This document shows positions 1 to 9,576 of a stretch of 18,791 nt of DNA, in pieces (position 1 is the stretch's first letter; each line of letters starts with the position of its first letter). Both the position numbers and the translations under genes were made by a program. A model generated the notes under the pieces. That model saw only the letters and a program-made list of their open reading frames with translations, had not been told where the DNA came from and did not search any database. The stretch lies in contig SWBL01000582.1 of assembly GCA_024195585.1 (NCBI GenBank), positions 1 to 18,791 of the forward strand, in the 5' to 3' direction. This stretch comes from Aureobasidium sp. EXF-3400. Its lineage: Eukaryota > Ascomycota > Dothideomycetes > Dothideales > Saccotheciaceae.

Positions 1-2503
1 AAGAAGTATAGTAAGAGTCTATAAGACTATAGTTCGACTCTATACGGAACTATCTTTTTACTCTTTTTATAGTATACTATAGTAGCTTCTAAATCGCTTA
101 AATCTATAATAATCTCTAAACTAATAAAAGTATAGTATTTGCTCTATTTACTTAAATCGGCGCATAGTTCTTAAAGTTATTAAGATTAAGGTTTTACTAC
201 ATATATAAGGCCCCTCTATATAGCTATTAATCTAGCTACTAGCTCTAGCTTTACTTTAATTAGTACTAACTACTACCTCTAGTATTAACTAGCTATAGTA
301 GTGCTCTAAGTAGTATATATGCTAGCTCTCCTTAAGTCGACATCTAAGAAAAGGATAGTAGTAGTAATAGTGGCGTAGAGAGAGATAATAGCAGCATTAA
401 TAATAAGAAGCTTTAGTAGCTAAGGCTTAGAAGGAGCTATAAGCTATTAATTAGTAAAGTATTATTATTATCGTCGTCTATATAGAAGCTCTAAGTTAGC
501 TCCTTATAAGCTATTAGAGCTAGTTAACGCTAAATTACTTTATTAGTAGTTATGTTCTATAGAGCTAAGGCTTAAGTTAATGGCGTAGTAAGCACTTTAA
601 GTAGCTTATAGCATGCTTTTTTATAAGCTTAGCCCTTTAAGCTAGTAATCTTACGCCTTTACTTAAGCTAGTCTTACTTCTAAGCCTTAAGTACTAGATA
701 TACCTTAAGAGCTCTATAATTAATATAGATAAATAGCAATAGATTAGTTTTATATATTAAGAGCTATGTATAGAAGGTATTCTATATAAAATTAAAGCTA
801 GAAAAGGACCTCTTAGCTAGTATAGAGTTCGCTAGAGTATTAAGTAAGTATAGCGCTATATTAGTAAGTAGAGTAGTATAGTACTAGCGTACATAGTCCT
901 AAAAGCTATATAAGTTATAAGCTCGCTTCTAGAGGAAGTAAGCACTAAAGCGACCTTACTACTCTCTAAACTCGCTAAGTAGTATAAAGAACTTATCGTT
1001 AAGGTAAGTTAGTACTACCTCTTCGAACTAGTCCTTAGCTAGTTTCTACTCGCGGTCTTTAAGGTCCTTTTATACCTTTAGTACTTATAAGTTAAGATAG
1101 TAAGCTATAAAGTAGATACTAGTAGTCTAAGTCTTAAAGCGCTAATTTAGCTACTTAAGCACTTAGTCTCTATATAGAAGGCCCTTAAGCTCTTTAATAT
1201 TACTTTAGAGGTCCTTCTAGTAAGAAACCACTATAGCTACTATTAAGCGGTTGCTCTTAGAGGCTATCTACGCGTTCTAAATTAGCTTAAGTAGTATATA
1301 GAGATGCTTAAGGCATAGCTAGAACCTCTTATTAAGGATTAAGTTACGTACTCGCTTACTATTATCCTTAGCGAAGAAGGCTTACTAATAAGTAACTAAC
1401 TATAGTACTACTTTATTCTTAATTAGCATATTAACGATACTAAATTAAGTGCCCTAGCAAGTAACTACTACTAGCGTAAAGGCTCTAAGCTTCTTCTAAT
1501 TATTAGCTATGCACTTAACTAACTTAGTATTAAGCTTAATCGCTAAGTATAAGTAATTCGATACGATAGTAGCCTCTATAAGAGTAATCTTATAGTAGCC
1601 GACTATACTAATTATCTTTAAGCTATAGTAGAGATTCTTTATTAGTAGCTAAAGGCTATATAAGTTATAAAGCATAGTAAATATATACTAAGTCTCTAGA
1701 TACTAATAAATAAGTAAGTATAGCTTTCTCTATATAGTATAAGTGTCGGTATAGAGGCTATTCTAGCACTTTAAATTATTCTTAGTAATACCTCTTATTT
1801 AATCTAATATACTATCGAATAGTAGTCTTATGCTATGCTTAGTAGCTCTAGTAGCGATAGTCGTTATATAGAAGGACTAGCTATTAGTAGTATTAAGTAA
1901 AAGGTTAGTTATCTAGTCCTTATTTATAGTCTCTAATTCGTTGCTAATAAAGTTAAGTAAGTAGTTCGCATAGCCTTAAGTCTTAATTACTTTCTCTATC
2001 TTCCTTTTTACCTCTATATATATAGTCTCTAGTAACTCGCTAGCGAGGTAAGCGTATAAAGGTACCTTAAATTCGATATCCTTAAAAAAGTCCTTCTAGC
2101 TATTATCTTTAAAGGATATAAGTAGCATACTAGAGTAATAGACTACTTTTATAAACTTATGCTCTAAGTAAGAGGCCTTATAAGAGGGATTATAGCTATA
2201 TATATTATTGTTGTCCTTCTCTTCTTTATACTTAGCAATATTAACTAACTTATAGTATAGTATAATAAAGTCCTCTAGCATACTATAGTATAGCTTAACT
2301 ATTATGTTAATATCATCGTCTTAAAGTATATTAATAGTATGCTTATAGAAGTATATATAACTAGTTAAGTGGCTTGTTTTATACTTTAGTAACTTACTCT
2401 ATATAGTATAGTCGATATACTAGCTATAGCGCATATATAGCTTTCCTTTAATATTAGTAGAATTAGTAAACTAGTAAGTAGCAAACTACTTAGCTAGTGG
2501 CAT
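1..2503 (-). pseudogene. hAT transposase pseudogene (BED finger, DUF659-like core, hATC), destroyed by RIP
   Basis: The likely start is the ATG at 2503; from there one frame runs to base 1 (about 834 codons), broken by about seventy stops, all TAA or TAG, as expected where CAA/CAG glutamine codons were mutated. Surviving similarity, in order: a degraded BED-type finger whose tail (TSHLTSYIYFYKHT) lies at 2336-2380, with presumed Cys/His ligands now Tyr; a DUF659-like stretch with ISNELETINKD at 1916-1948, where intact relatives have a VTDES-like motif; LYSL*LLIKN at 1634-1663, like the family's SHGLQLLIKD; and the hATC dimerisation segment, AKRSFSSFNFI at 785-817 followed by FIYINYRAL at 707-733, like the usual ERSFS...FIYxNxR pattern. 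The frame goes on about 230 codons past hATC to the window edge. Bases 2096-2281 are the longest stop-free piece (61 codons). No functional protein is expected. Confidence 0.7.
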
Positions 2504-2567
2504 GGTTGCTATTAGACGGTTCGTGCTACTTAGAGAAGTCAGAATTGGCCTTATTTGCCACTGCGGA

Positions 2568-2656
2568 GAGGTAACTTACCTCAATTCGACGTCAGTTACC
2601 GTTACTTACCTACTGACGATGCTGACAGGTAACTTACGTCAGTTTAAGCATCCCTA
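2568..2656. repeat. Subterminal repeats and right terminus of the hAT element
   Basis: This stretch escaped the mutation that ruined the coding part. It holds a 15-bp inverted repeat at 2568-2582 (GAGGTAA, one base, TTACCTC), GGTAACTTAC at 2570-2579 and 2629-2638, the related GTTACTTACC at 2601-2610, and ACGTCAGTT at 2589-2597 and 2636-2644. It ends CATCCCTA at 2656. Short repeats just inside the ends are typical of hAT elements, where they bind transposase; a binding role here is inferred. Confidence 0.55.
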
Positions 2657-2664
2657 ACTCAGCG

Positions 2665-3894
2665 GCATCGCTGTTGATGGTTTTCTGTTATGATAGTTGA
2701 CTGTCCTCGAAGTATTTGTGCACTTTGCACACATAACGACATGGTGCTTCGACCCGCAGTTCTCTCTGCTTCCCCAGCTGGTTCACCGGGCACATCTCGC
2801 CTTGAGCCCTCGCCAAACCTGACCGCTCTCACCTCATGCCCTTCTGCATAAATTGTTGGAACCACTTGACCATTGATCGCCATGTGCCAGTGACTTACGA
2901 ATACTATTGAGAATCCACTCCTCACACCATGTTCCACCATCTTCGCCTGGTGGATTCCACGTTTTCATCCCGTCTGCAAGTCTCTCGTGGCTAGCCAATC
3001 GCCCGGAAATTTTGCACGCCCCTCTTGAATCCTACCCACGGCTTCTAGTTTCATCCACAACGCCTCCAAAACTTCCATGACACGGCATTCGCTTGCCTAA
3101 TCCTGCCTAGAGCCACCTTCTTACTCATTGTTCAGTCAACCAATCTTTACGCACGTATCTTGCATCTCCCATAACGGGCCATGGCGCACTCACTTGGTTG
3201 AGCCATCAACGTTGGTTGGCCATGTTGCATCCGTCGGCACTGACACCCAGCGCCAACTCGGTTCCTTGCGCTTAGTATATTATTCCGTCAGGGTCTTTGA
3301 TTGTGCCCACAAAAGCTGCAAGTCCAGACATCTATATCGCTTGTGGATCCTTGGCTTCAAGCTCCCACTCTGTGGCTTGGACCAACCTCAAAGTCAAATA
3401 GCGAGATTGTTTTGCCGCCGACGTCTCATAGGCCTGCACCTTCCGTGCATTCTATGCATCTAGCAGATCCTGCGCTCGGCATGCTGGCGCATCCTTCAGA
3501 GTCTGCTATTCATGACGAGCTGCTATCATTGCTAAGACAGCCCTGTCTGATGAATATCCATTGTGGCTGTTTTTAAGGATTGACTGTCGACAACGGCAGG
3601 CCGAAAATTATACTTGTATAGCAATATAACCACTGTCTGGCAAATGAACGCGCTCAACTCCGGACGTTCGTCTAGTCAGCGTTCGGCAGACGGTCCACAC
3701 CCCCAACTGCACGCTGCCCTCTGCCCAGCCTCTAGGCTGATCGAAAGTTCGCATACATATCGCACGGGCCGTCCGCGACCCTCTATTGTTTTACAATCAC
3801 TTCAGATCTTTTGCGCCACGCTAAGGTCGGTTGTTGAACTCTTTAAAGTGCTGGAGCTCCCATTCCGACAGCCTTCCCTCGAGCTCTGATAACC
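2665..3894. other. Gene-poor interval and upstream region of the permease gene
   Basis: Base composition returns to normal here. Reading frames of up to 111 codons occur on both strands (for example 3128-3463, 3301-3576 and 3614-3889), but they overlap one another, have no recognisable domain and show no convincing splice chain. The last few hundred bases should hold the permease promoter and 5' leader. Two GATA-factor-type sites (HGATAR) are visible, TGATAG read on the minus strand near 3524 and TGATAA near 3887; GATA factors control nitrogen permeases in fungi, but two such short sites may be chance. Confidence 0.5.
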
Positions 3895-5712
3895 ATGTCT
3901 GTTGCCCAAGCTCGCCCTGGCAGTAACGACACCATGGACCACACCATCGCATCCACCTCTTCAGCTAGTGTCATGCCCGAGGCTACCACCAAGCCCGGTC
4001 TTACATCTGGAACTCAGGAAGTCCGCAGCTTTGACGGTATTGACGATGATGCCGACCTCGACTACCACGGTCATCTCCGCAGCGCTCAAAACGATGATGG
4101 CTTCACTCGTACCGATGCACGTGAGATGAAGCGTATGGGCAAGAAGCAGGAGTTGAGAAGAAATTTCAGAACTCTTTCGACCATCGCTTTCACCATCATT
4201 CTTCAGGGAACTTGGGAGGTCCTTTTGACTGCAACCACTCAAGGAATGACCAACGGTGGTCTCGCAGGCTTGGTGTGGTCCTATATCTGGACCTTTTTCG
4301 GTTTCATCTTTGTCGTCCTCTCGCTGGCCGAGATGGCTTCTATGTGCCCAACTGTATGAACTCATGCTATAATCTATGCTTCCTGCACATTGTACTAACT
4401 CTAATTAGGCCGGTGGTCAATACCACTGGATCTCCGAATTCGCTCCTCCCTCGCAACAGAAGATTTTGAGTTTCCTCGGAGGCTGGATGTCTACCCTCTC
4501 TTGGCAAGCAGGTACAGCCTCTGGTCCGTACTTGGTCGGCACCCTCATTCAGTCATTGATCTATGAGAACGACCCCAGCTACGAGTTCAAGAACTGGCAA
4601 GGCACCCTGTTCGTCATCGCCATCGCTCTGGTCGTTTGGGCCACCAACATCTGGGGAGCTAAAGCAATGCCCGTCTTCCAAAACCTCATGATGATTGTCC
4701 ACGTCTTTGGTTTCCTGGTTATCATCGTGATGATTTGGGTCCTGGCTCCTAGAAACACAGCATCAGATGTCTTTACCACTTTCACCAACTCTGGTGGCTG
4801 GAGCTCTATGGGTCTTTCCTTGATGGTTGGTCAGGTCTCAGCAGTGTATGCCTGCATCTGTTCCGATGCAGCTGCTCACGTCTCGGAAGGTAAGTTTGGC
4901 CCTATCTGACATAGTATTGCACTTGAGCTAATCGATCCGCAGAGGTCAAGGATGCTGGAAAAAACGTTCCCAGAGCCATGATCTGGTCATACTTCCTGAA
5001 CGGTGCTCTGGGTCTTGTTTTCCTCATCACCTACATGTTCAGCGTTGTCGATCTTTCCGGTGCTATTGATGATGCCAGCAACGGTTCGGGCTACCCATAC
5101 ATGTATGTCTTTACCAAGGCTTTCAGCATGCCCGCTTTCAACACTCTCTCGGCTATCGTCATCATCTTGATCTACGCGGGTACACTGTCCTACAACTTGT
5201 CGACTTCTCGTCAAACATGGTCTTTCGCTCGTGACCAAGGATTGCCTTTCAGCGACTGGATTGCTAAAGTCGACCCCAAGCTCGAGGTGCCAATCAACTC
5301 GGTCACCGCTACTACTGCGTTCACCATCATTCTCTCGCTGATCAACATTGGTTCTGACGCTGCCTTCAACGCCATCGTCTCGCTCAACCTCACATCTCTG
5401 ATGATCACCTACATGGTCAGTATTGGTTGTGTCCTCTACCGCCGCCTGACAAACCCGGAGCTTCTGCCCAACTGCAGATGGTCCCTCGGTCGCTGGGGAG
5501 TGCCTATCAACACTTTTGCCGTGTTGTACTCCACCTTTGTGTTCTTCTGGATGTTCTGGCCTCAGTCAACCTCCAATGATGCGGCTGATTTCAACTGGTC
5601 GGTGCTCATGTTCATGGTTGTCTTGATTGTTTCTGTCATCGACTGGGTCTTCAGAGGAAGAAAGGTTTACGTTGGTCCCGTTGTCCTGACTGAGGGATAT
5701 AAGGGCGAGTAA
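3895..5712 (+). CDS. APC-superfamily amino acid/GABA/choline-type permease
   Basis: Plasma-membrane or vacuolar importer of the amino acid/choline transporter family (relatives include yeast Uga4 and Hnm1); the substrate cannot be told from sequence. Three exons: 3895-4353, 4409-4889 and 4943-5712. The introns are 55 and 53 bp (GTATGA...TTAG with branch TACTAAC; GTAAGT...GCAG with branch AGCTAAT). The product is 569 aa, normal for the family. Residues 1-88 are a polar cytoplasmic head, followed by about 12 hydrophobic segments. Family signatures are CPTAGGQYHW at 151-160, split by intron 1, and SRQTWSFARDQGLP at 402-415. The ATG at 3895 has a good context (AACC before it); Met14 is a weaker alternative. 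It heads three plus-strand genes with a nitrilase and an oxidoreductase, which suits nitrogen-compound uptake, by inference only. Confidence 0.9.
4354..4408 (+). other. Intron 1 of the permease gene (55 bp)
   Basis: The donor is GTATGA at 4354, the branch point TACTAAC lies at 4393-4399 and the acceptor TTAG ends at 4408. Phase 0. Removing it joins MCPT to AGGQYHW and restores the family signature. Confidence 0.92.
4890..4942 (+). other. Intron 2 of the permease gene (53 bp)
   Basis: The donor is GTAAGT at 4890, the branch-like AGCTAAT is near 4926 and the acceptor GCAG ends at 4942. Phase 1, splitting a Glu codon so that the product reads HVSEEVKDAG, as in relatives. Confidence 0.9.
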
Positions 5713-6119
5713 AATGCGGGCATTTTGCACCAAAAGAATGATTTGTTTGTTATCTATCCATATTCGTAACTAATTTAGAAGGGAAATGCTTCACGGCCAT
5801 CATGTTTTGTCTGCCATCTCATGGAATACTTGTTCAAGTGTATTCTCGCAACAACGTTTGAAAGTCAATCCGCACCTTCCCCGCTCTTCTCGCCGAGGTC
5901 GGTCATCCGTTGTACCCACTCTACCCGCATACATGTGTAGCAACCCCATGGGCAGTGACGACCATCAGGTATAGACAGTGGAGTCCATAATACGCTCTCT
6001 GATCATTCTTCACGATCAAGACTCGTGTATCGTACATTCAACCCACCTCCTAAGAGGCATCAATTCTGCGACCGTCAAGCAACAACCAAATCCAAGCAAC
6101 TCCATCAGTAACTATAATT
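5713..6119. other. Intergenic region between permease and nitrilase genes
   Basis: This 407-bp spacer must hold the permease 3' end and the nitrilase promoter. Short frames at 5786-5974 and from 5978 have no recognisable content. No hairpin, tRNA or repeat was seen. Confidence 0.6.
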
Positions 6120-7190
6120 ATGAGCGCCAAAGTCCTTCGTGCAGCAGCATGCCATGTCTCTCCAGTCTTCCTCTCCGCCTCTGCAACTACCCAAAAAGCC
6201 ATCAACTTCATCAGGCAAGCAAAAGCCAACAACGCCAACCTAGTCGTCTTTCCAGAAACCTACATCTCTGCCTTTCCCATCTGGAGCGCTGTACGTGCGC
6301 CTACAGAAAACCACGATCTCTTCAAGCGCATGGTTGCAGAATCTGTCCATGCCGATGGCCCAGAGATTGAAGCTCTTCGCACCACAGCACAGAAACTGAA
6401 TATCATGGTTAGTGTAGGGATTTCGGAGAAGGCGAGGTATAGCAGTGCAACACTCTGGAACTCGAATGTTTTGATTGGGAGCCATGGCGAGATGCTGAAC
6501 CATCATCGCAAACTGCAGCCCACATTTTTCGAAAAGCTGACTTGGAGCTCTGGAGATGGGCATGGTTTGAGGGTCAGCGAGACCCAGTACGGCAAGATAG
6601 GAAACCTGATTTGCGGCGAGAACACAAATCCTTTGGCAAGATACGCACTGATGGCAGAAGGAGAGCAAATCCACATTTCGACGTGGCCTGCTGTGTGGCC
6701 CACCAGAGCTCTACAACCAGATGTCGTTGCCACGAAAGGAAAAAACTACGATAATCTGGCTGCTAACAGGACGAGAGCTGCTGCTCATTGTTTCGAGGCA
6801 AAGTGTTTCGGCATTATCAATGCTGCATTCTTGGATGAGCAAGCAATCGACATTGTTGCAAAGGGTGCTAGCAATGAAGCTGGCGTCAGACAAACACTAC
6901 AGCTTTCTCAGCGAGCAGCTACCATGTTCCTCGATCCCACTGGCATGTTGAAGCCTGGGTTTACTGTTGATGCGACGACGGGCAAAGAGCAGGAAACCCA
7001 GTACTTGCAAGACAGAGAAGATATTCTCTACACAGATATGAACGTGGAAGAATGTATTGAGGGCAAACAGTATCACGATGTTGTTGGTGGGTATCAGAGA
7101 TTGGACATATTTGACCTGCAGGTCGATCGAAGTCGAAGAGAGCCAGCCAGATTTGTGGAAGAATTGCGGGACGACAAGGTCGACTTTTGA
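6120..7190 (+). CDS. Nitrilase (carbon-nitrogen hydrolase superfamily)
   Basis: Intronless, 356 aa, the usual length for fungal and bacterial nitrilases, which hydrolyse R-CN to the acid plus ammonia (some relatives are cyanide hydratases). The Glu-Lys-Cys triad is visible: E46 in FPET, K131 in HHRKLQPT and C165 in LICGENTNPLAR; the accessory E138 (TFFEKL) is also there. The cysteine motif CGEN is the version common in aliphatic- or aryl-nitrilase-like proteins, rather than the CWEH/CGEH seen in many cyanide hydratases, but the substrate cannot be assigned. No signal peptide, so probably cytosolic. The start has A at -3 and no in-frame Met precedes it. Its neighbours are a permease upstream and a secreted oxidoreductase downstream, both with introns; lack of introns is normal for this family but also allows horizontal origin. 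Confidence 0.92.
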   Translation: MSAKVLRAAACHVSPVFLSASATTQKAINFIRQAKANNANLVVFPETYISAFPIWSAVRAPTENHDLFKRMVAESVHADGPEIEALRTTAQKLNIMVSVGISEKARYSSATLWNSNVLIGSHGEMLNHHRKLQPTFFEKLTWSSGDGHGLRVSETQYGKIGNLICGENTNPLARYALMAEGEQIHISTWPAVWPTRALQPDVVATKGKNYDNLAANRTRAAAHCFEAKCFGIINAAFLDEQAIDIVAKGASNEAGVRQTLQLSQRAATMFLDPTGMLKPGFTVDATTGKEQETQYLQDREDILYTDMNVEECIEGKQYHDVVGGYQRLDIFDLQVDRSRREPARFVEELRDDKVDF

Positions 7191-7673
7191 GTTGTCATCG
7201 AGCAGCAAAGCAACGCAGACAAACAAAAGTCCCACTTGCACTTTCCTTTCTTGCCAGGGTTTTGTTCGGTTGCCATTTGCGGGTAGTGCACAAGAGATCG
7301 GATCGTGCCTTCCGGGCGATCGACTGCATACGAGTCAAGACCAAACTCGCGTCATGAAGCCACCAACCACCTACTTCGTACACTGACAACTACTGCGCGA
7401 TGGACGCGATCAGAACTCCTTTCTAAACCCCGACTGTGGAATTACCATCTTGTGAATTGCCCCATGGGTCTGCGAGCTCGTGCTGCTCCGAGGACTGCAC
7501 GTCTATACCAATGCCAACGGTCTGACGTAGCCAACAACACGATCTCCAGCAATTAGGTTTCTCCATGCGCGACCATGACAGCGTGAATACAAGGGCTTCT
7601 TGGTCGTTGCAGATTCAAAAAGCAAGTCGTGGTGCCCTGCTTTCTTCGAATGTTTTTGTCTTACAGTGCCACG
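7191..7673. other. Intergenic region between nitrilase and GMC oxidoreductase genes
   Basis: This 483-bp spacer holds the nitrilase 3' region and the promoter and leader of the next gene. Small frames (7305-7556, 7565-7756) overlap each other and have no domain. An in-frame upstream ATG at 7629 would add 15 residues ahead of the signal peptide and is judged not to be the start. Confidence 0.55.
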
Positions 7674-9576
7674 ATGAAAAGCACCTTCGGCCTTGCACTA
7701 AGCACACAGCTGCTTCTGGCCCAAGCTGCACCACTCGCAGCCAACTACTTCGGTAAACCTGCGCAGAATGCAACATTTGACTATGTTGTCATTGGTGGAG
7801 GTACAGGCGGTCTAGCAATCGCATGGCGTCTTGCCGAAGCAAATCATTCTGTAGCTGTCATTGAGGCAGGCGGATTCTACGAACAGGAGAATGGCAATGT
7901 CTCTGTTGTGCCGACGTACAATCAAGACTACGATTATATCACACCAGACTCGCAGTGGGATGCACCTCTAGTTGACTGGGGCTTCTTGACTACACCTCAA
8001 GCAGGTGCCCAAGGACAAAGATTCCATTACGGAAGAGGAAAGATGCTCGGTGGCTGGTAAGTGGGGTTTCAACAATGTGCATTCTTACATACTGACAACA
8101 CTCACAAGTTCTGCCGAGAACGCTATGAACTACAACCGGCCTACAATTGGCGCTCTTCAAGCATGGGCCGATAGTGTCAACGACTCAAGCTATACCTGGG
8201 ACAGCTTCTTGCCATACTTTCAAATGACAATCAACTACACCAATCCTGATACGTATTTCCGAGCATCGAACGCCTCTGTGCCCTTGATAACCAATGAGAC
8301 GGGTACAGGCCCCTTGCAAGTCTCGTTCCCACACTGGGCATCTCCCCTCGCCTCTTGGGCGAAGGCAGGCCTTGCGGAAATTGGTGTTGGGGATCTACGC
8401 AGCTTGATCAATGGCAAGCTGATGGGAGCTCAATATAGCCCTCTTACGCTCAATCCAAGAGATCAGGCTCGAAGCTCCTCACAGGCATCATTCTTGAACG
8501 CAGCGCTGCGCAGCAATTCATCGAGGTTGGAGGTCTATACTCACACCTTGGCCAAACAGATCTTGTTCGATCACAACAAGACGGCTACTGGTGTGCGAGT
8601 TCAGAGTGGCCCATCTCCTGAGTCTTACATACTGAGCGCCAGCAAAGAGGTGATTCTCTCTGCGGGAGCTTTCCAATCACCTCAGCTTCTGATGGTATCG
8701 GGCGTTGGTCCAGCGGATGAGTTGCGCAAGTTCAATATCTCGGTGGTAGCAGATCGACAAGGTGTAGGACAGAATATGTGGGATCATGTTGTTCTTAGTG
8801 TAGGACAACAAGTCGACGTCGAGACCTATGGAAGGCTCGCGAACCCAGCTGCTGCCGCACAAGCACAACAGGATTACCTCAGCCCAAACCACACTGGTAT
8901 ACTGACCAATGATCAGTCTGACTTTCTGGGTTGGGAAAGATTGCCAAACGCATCGCGATCGGCATTCACGGAGACAGCCCTGAAGGACCTCTCCATGTTC
9001 CCATCCGACTGGCCGGAAGTCGAATATGAGATCTCCTCTGCCCCTTTCGGCACAACATCATTCTCTACTCCCGGCAACCCGATCGACGTAGGATACATCC
9101 AGCCAGTGCTCCTCACACCTCTGTCGCGCGGAAACATCACGTTGGCAAGTGCAGACATGTCTGACGCTCCCCTCATCAACCCGAACTGGCTCACACACCC
9201 AACCGATCAACAAGTCGCCGTCGCAGCATTCAGACGCGGAAGACAGTTCTTCAACACGACTGCTATCGAGCCCATTCTCATCGGAGAAGAACTGCTACCC
9301 GGTCCTCAAGACTTGCCTTTCAACTCCACTGATGCAGAGATCCTCACTTACCTGCAAGCCAACATCGGCTTCAATTGGCATGCTAGTTGCACATGTAAGA
9401 TGGGCACAAGAAATGATTCTATGGCTGTTGTCGATTCGCAGGCAAAAGTCATCGGTGTTGATAGATTGAGAATCGTGGATGCGAGTGCTTTCCCTTTCTT
9501 GCCGCCTGGTCATCCTCAGGCTACGATTTATGCTTTGGCAGAGAAAATTGCTACTGAAATCTTGGCGGGTAGATGA
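7674..9576 (+). CDS. Secreted GMC-family FAD oxidoreductase
   Basis: Flavin-dependent alcohol or sugar oxidase/dehydrogenase, probably extracellular. Two exons, 7674-8056 and 8109-9576, give 616 aa, in the usual 580-650 range. Residues 1 to about 19 look like a signal peptide (hydrophobic, ending AQAAP). The FAD-binding Rossmann motif VIGGGTGG is at 39-46 with EAG at 64-66; the second GMC signature region begins KMLGGCSAENAMNY, built across the intron. The C-terminal active site has H552 (NWHASCTCKMG) and H596 (PPGHPQATIYALAEKIA), a His-His pair as in aryl-alcohol-oxidase-like enzymes rather than His-Asn. Many N-glycosylation sequons (NAT, NHS, NVS, NYT and others) fit secretion. The start at 7674 was chosen because the signal peptide begins there; an ATG at 7629 is in frame but would bury it. 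Substrate unknown: aromatic alcohols, sugars and pathway-specific relatives (PatE-like) are all possible. Confidence 0.9.
8057..8108 (+). other. Intron of the GMC oxidoreductase gene (52 bp)
   Basis: The donor is GTAAGT at 8057, the branch-like TACTGAC is near 8090 and the acceptor CAAG ends at 8108. Phase 2: it splits Cys128 and joins KMLGG to CSAENAMNY, rebuilding the GMC signature. Confidence 0.92.

Larger units (their letters stand above)
1..2656 (-). mobile_element. RIP-degraded hAT-superfamily DNA transposon, left part outside the window
   Basis: The block is unlike the rest of the window: it is rich in TA, CTA, TAG and TATA words, while CA and TG dinucleotides are almost absent up to about position 2490. 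That is the footprint of repeat-induced point mutation (CpA to TpA on both strands). One minus-strand frame still reads as a hAT transposase. The right terminus is at about 2656; read on the minus strand it begins TAGGGATGCTTAAAC, which fits the loose hAT terminal pattern (YARNG). Bases 2657-2664 (ACTCAGCG) would be the 8-bp target-site copy, but the other end is beyond base 1, so neither the inverted repeat nor the duplication can be confirmed. The element cannot make transposase. Superfamily assignment comes from motif recognition, not a search. Confidence 0.75.

Noticed and set aside
2096..2281. A 61-codon minus-strand open frame in the AT-rich block, as a possible small gene
   Set aside because: It is just the longest stop-free piece of the mutated hAT transposase frame; the same frame continues with family motifs on both sides.
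1..2656. Starship captain (DUF3435), LTR retrotransposon or pogo/Fot1 element as the source of the AT-rich block
   Set aside because: No matching motifs or long terminal repeats were seen, whereas DUF659-like and hATC motifs occur in order in one frame and the terminus fits hAT.
3128..3889. Three overlapping plus-strand frames of 91-111 codons upstream of the permease
   Set aside because: No domain, no signal, mutually overlapping, and no splice sites that join them into a sensible product; more likely leader or intergenic DNA.
8005..8108. Start of a 523-codon frame at 8005 as the GMC gene start
   Set aside because: The ATG lies in exon 1 in another frame and the frame runs through the intron; splicing 8057-8108 gives the full GMC protein with FAD motif and signal peptide.
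3895..9576. Secondary-metabolite gene cluster
   Set aside because: No polyketide synthase, peptide synthetase, terpene cyclase or cluster-type Zn2Cys6 regulator is present; at most this is a small catabolic grouping.
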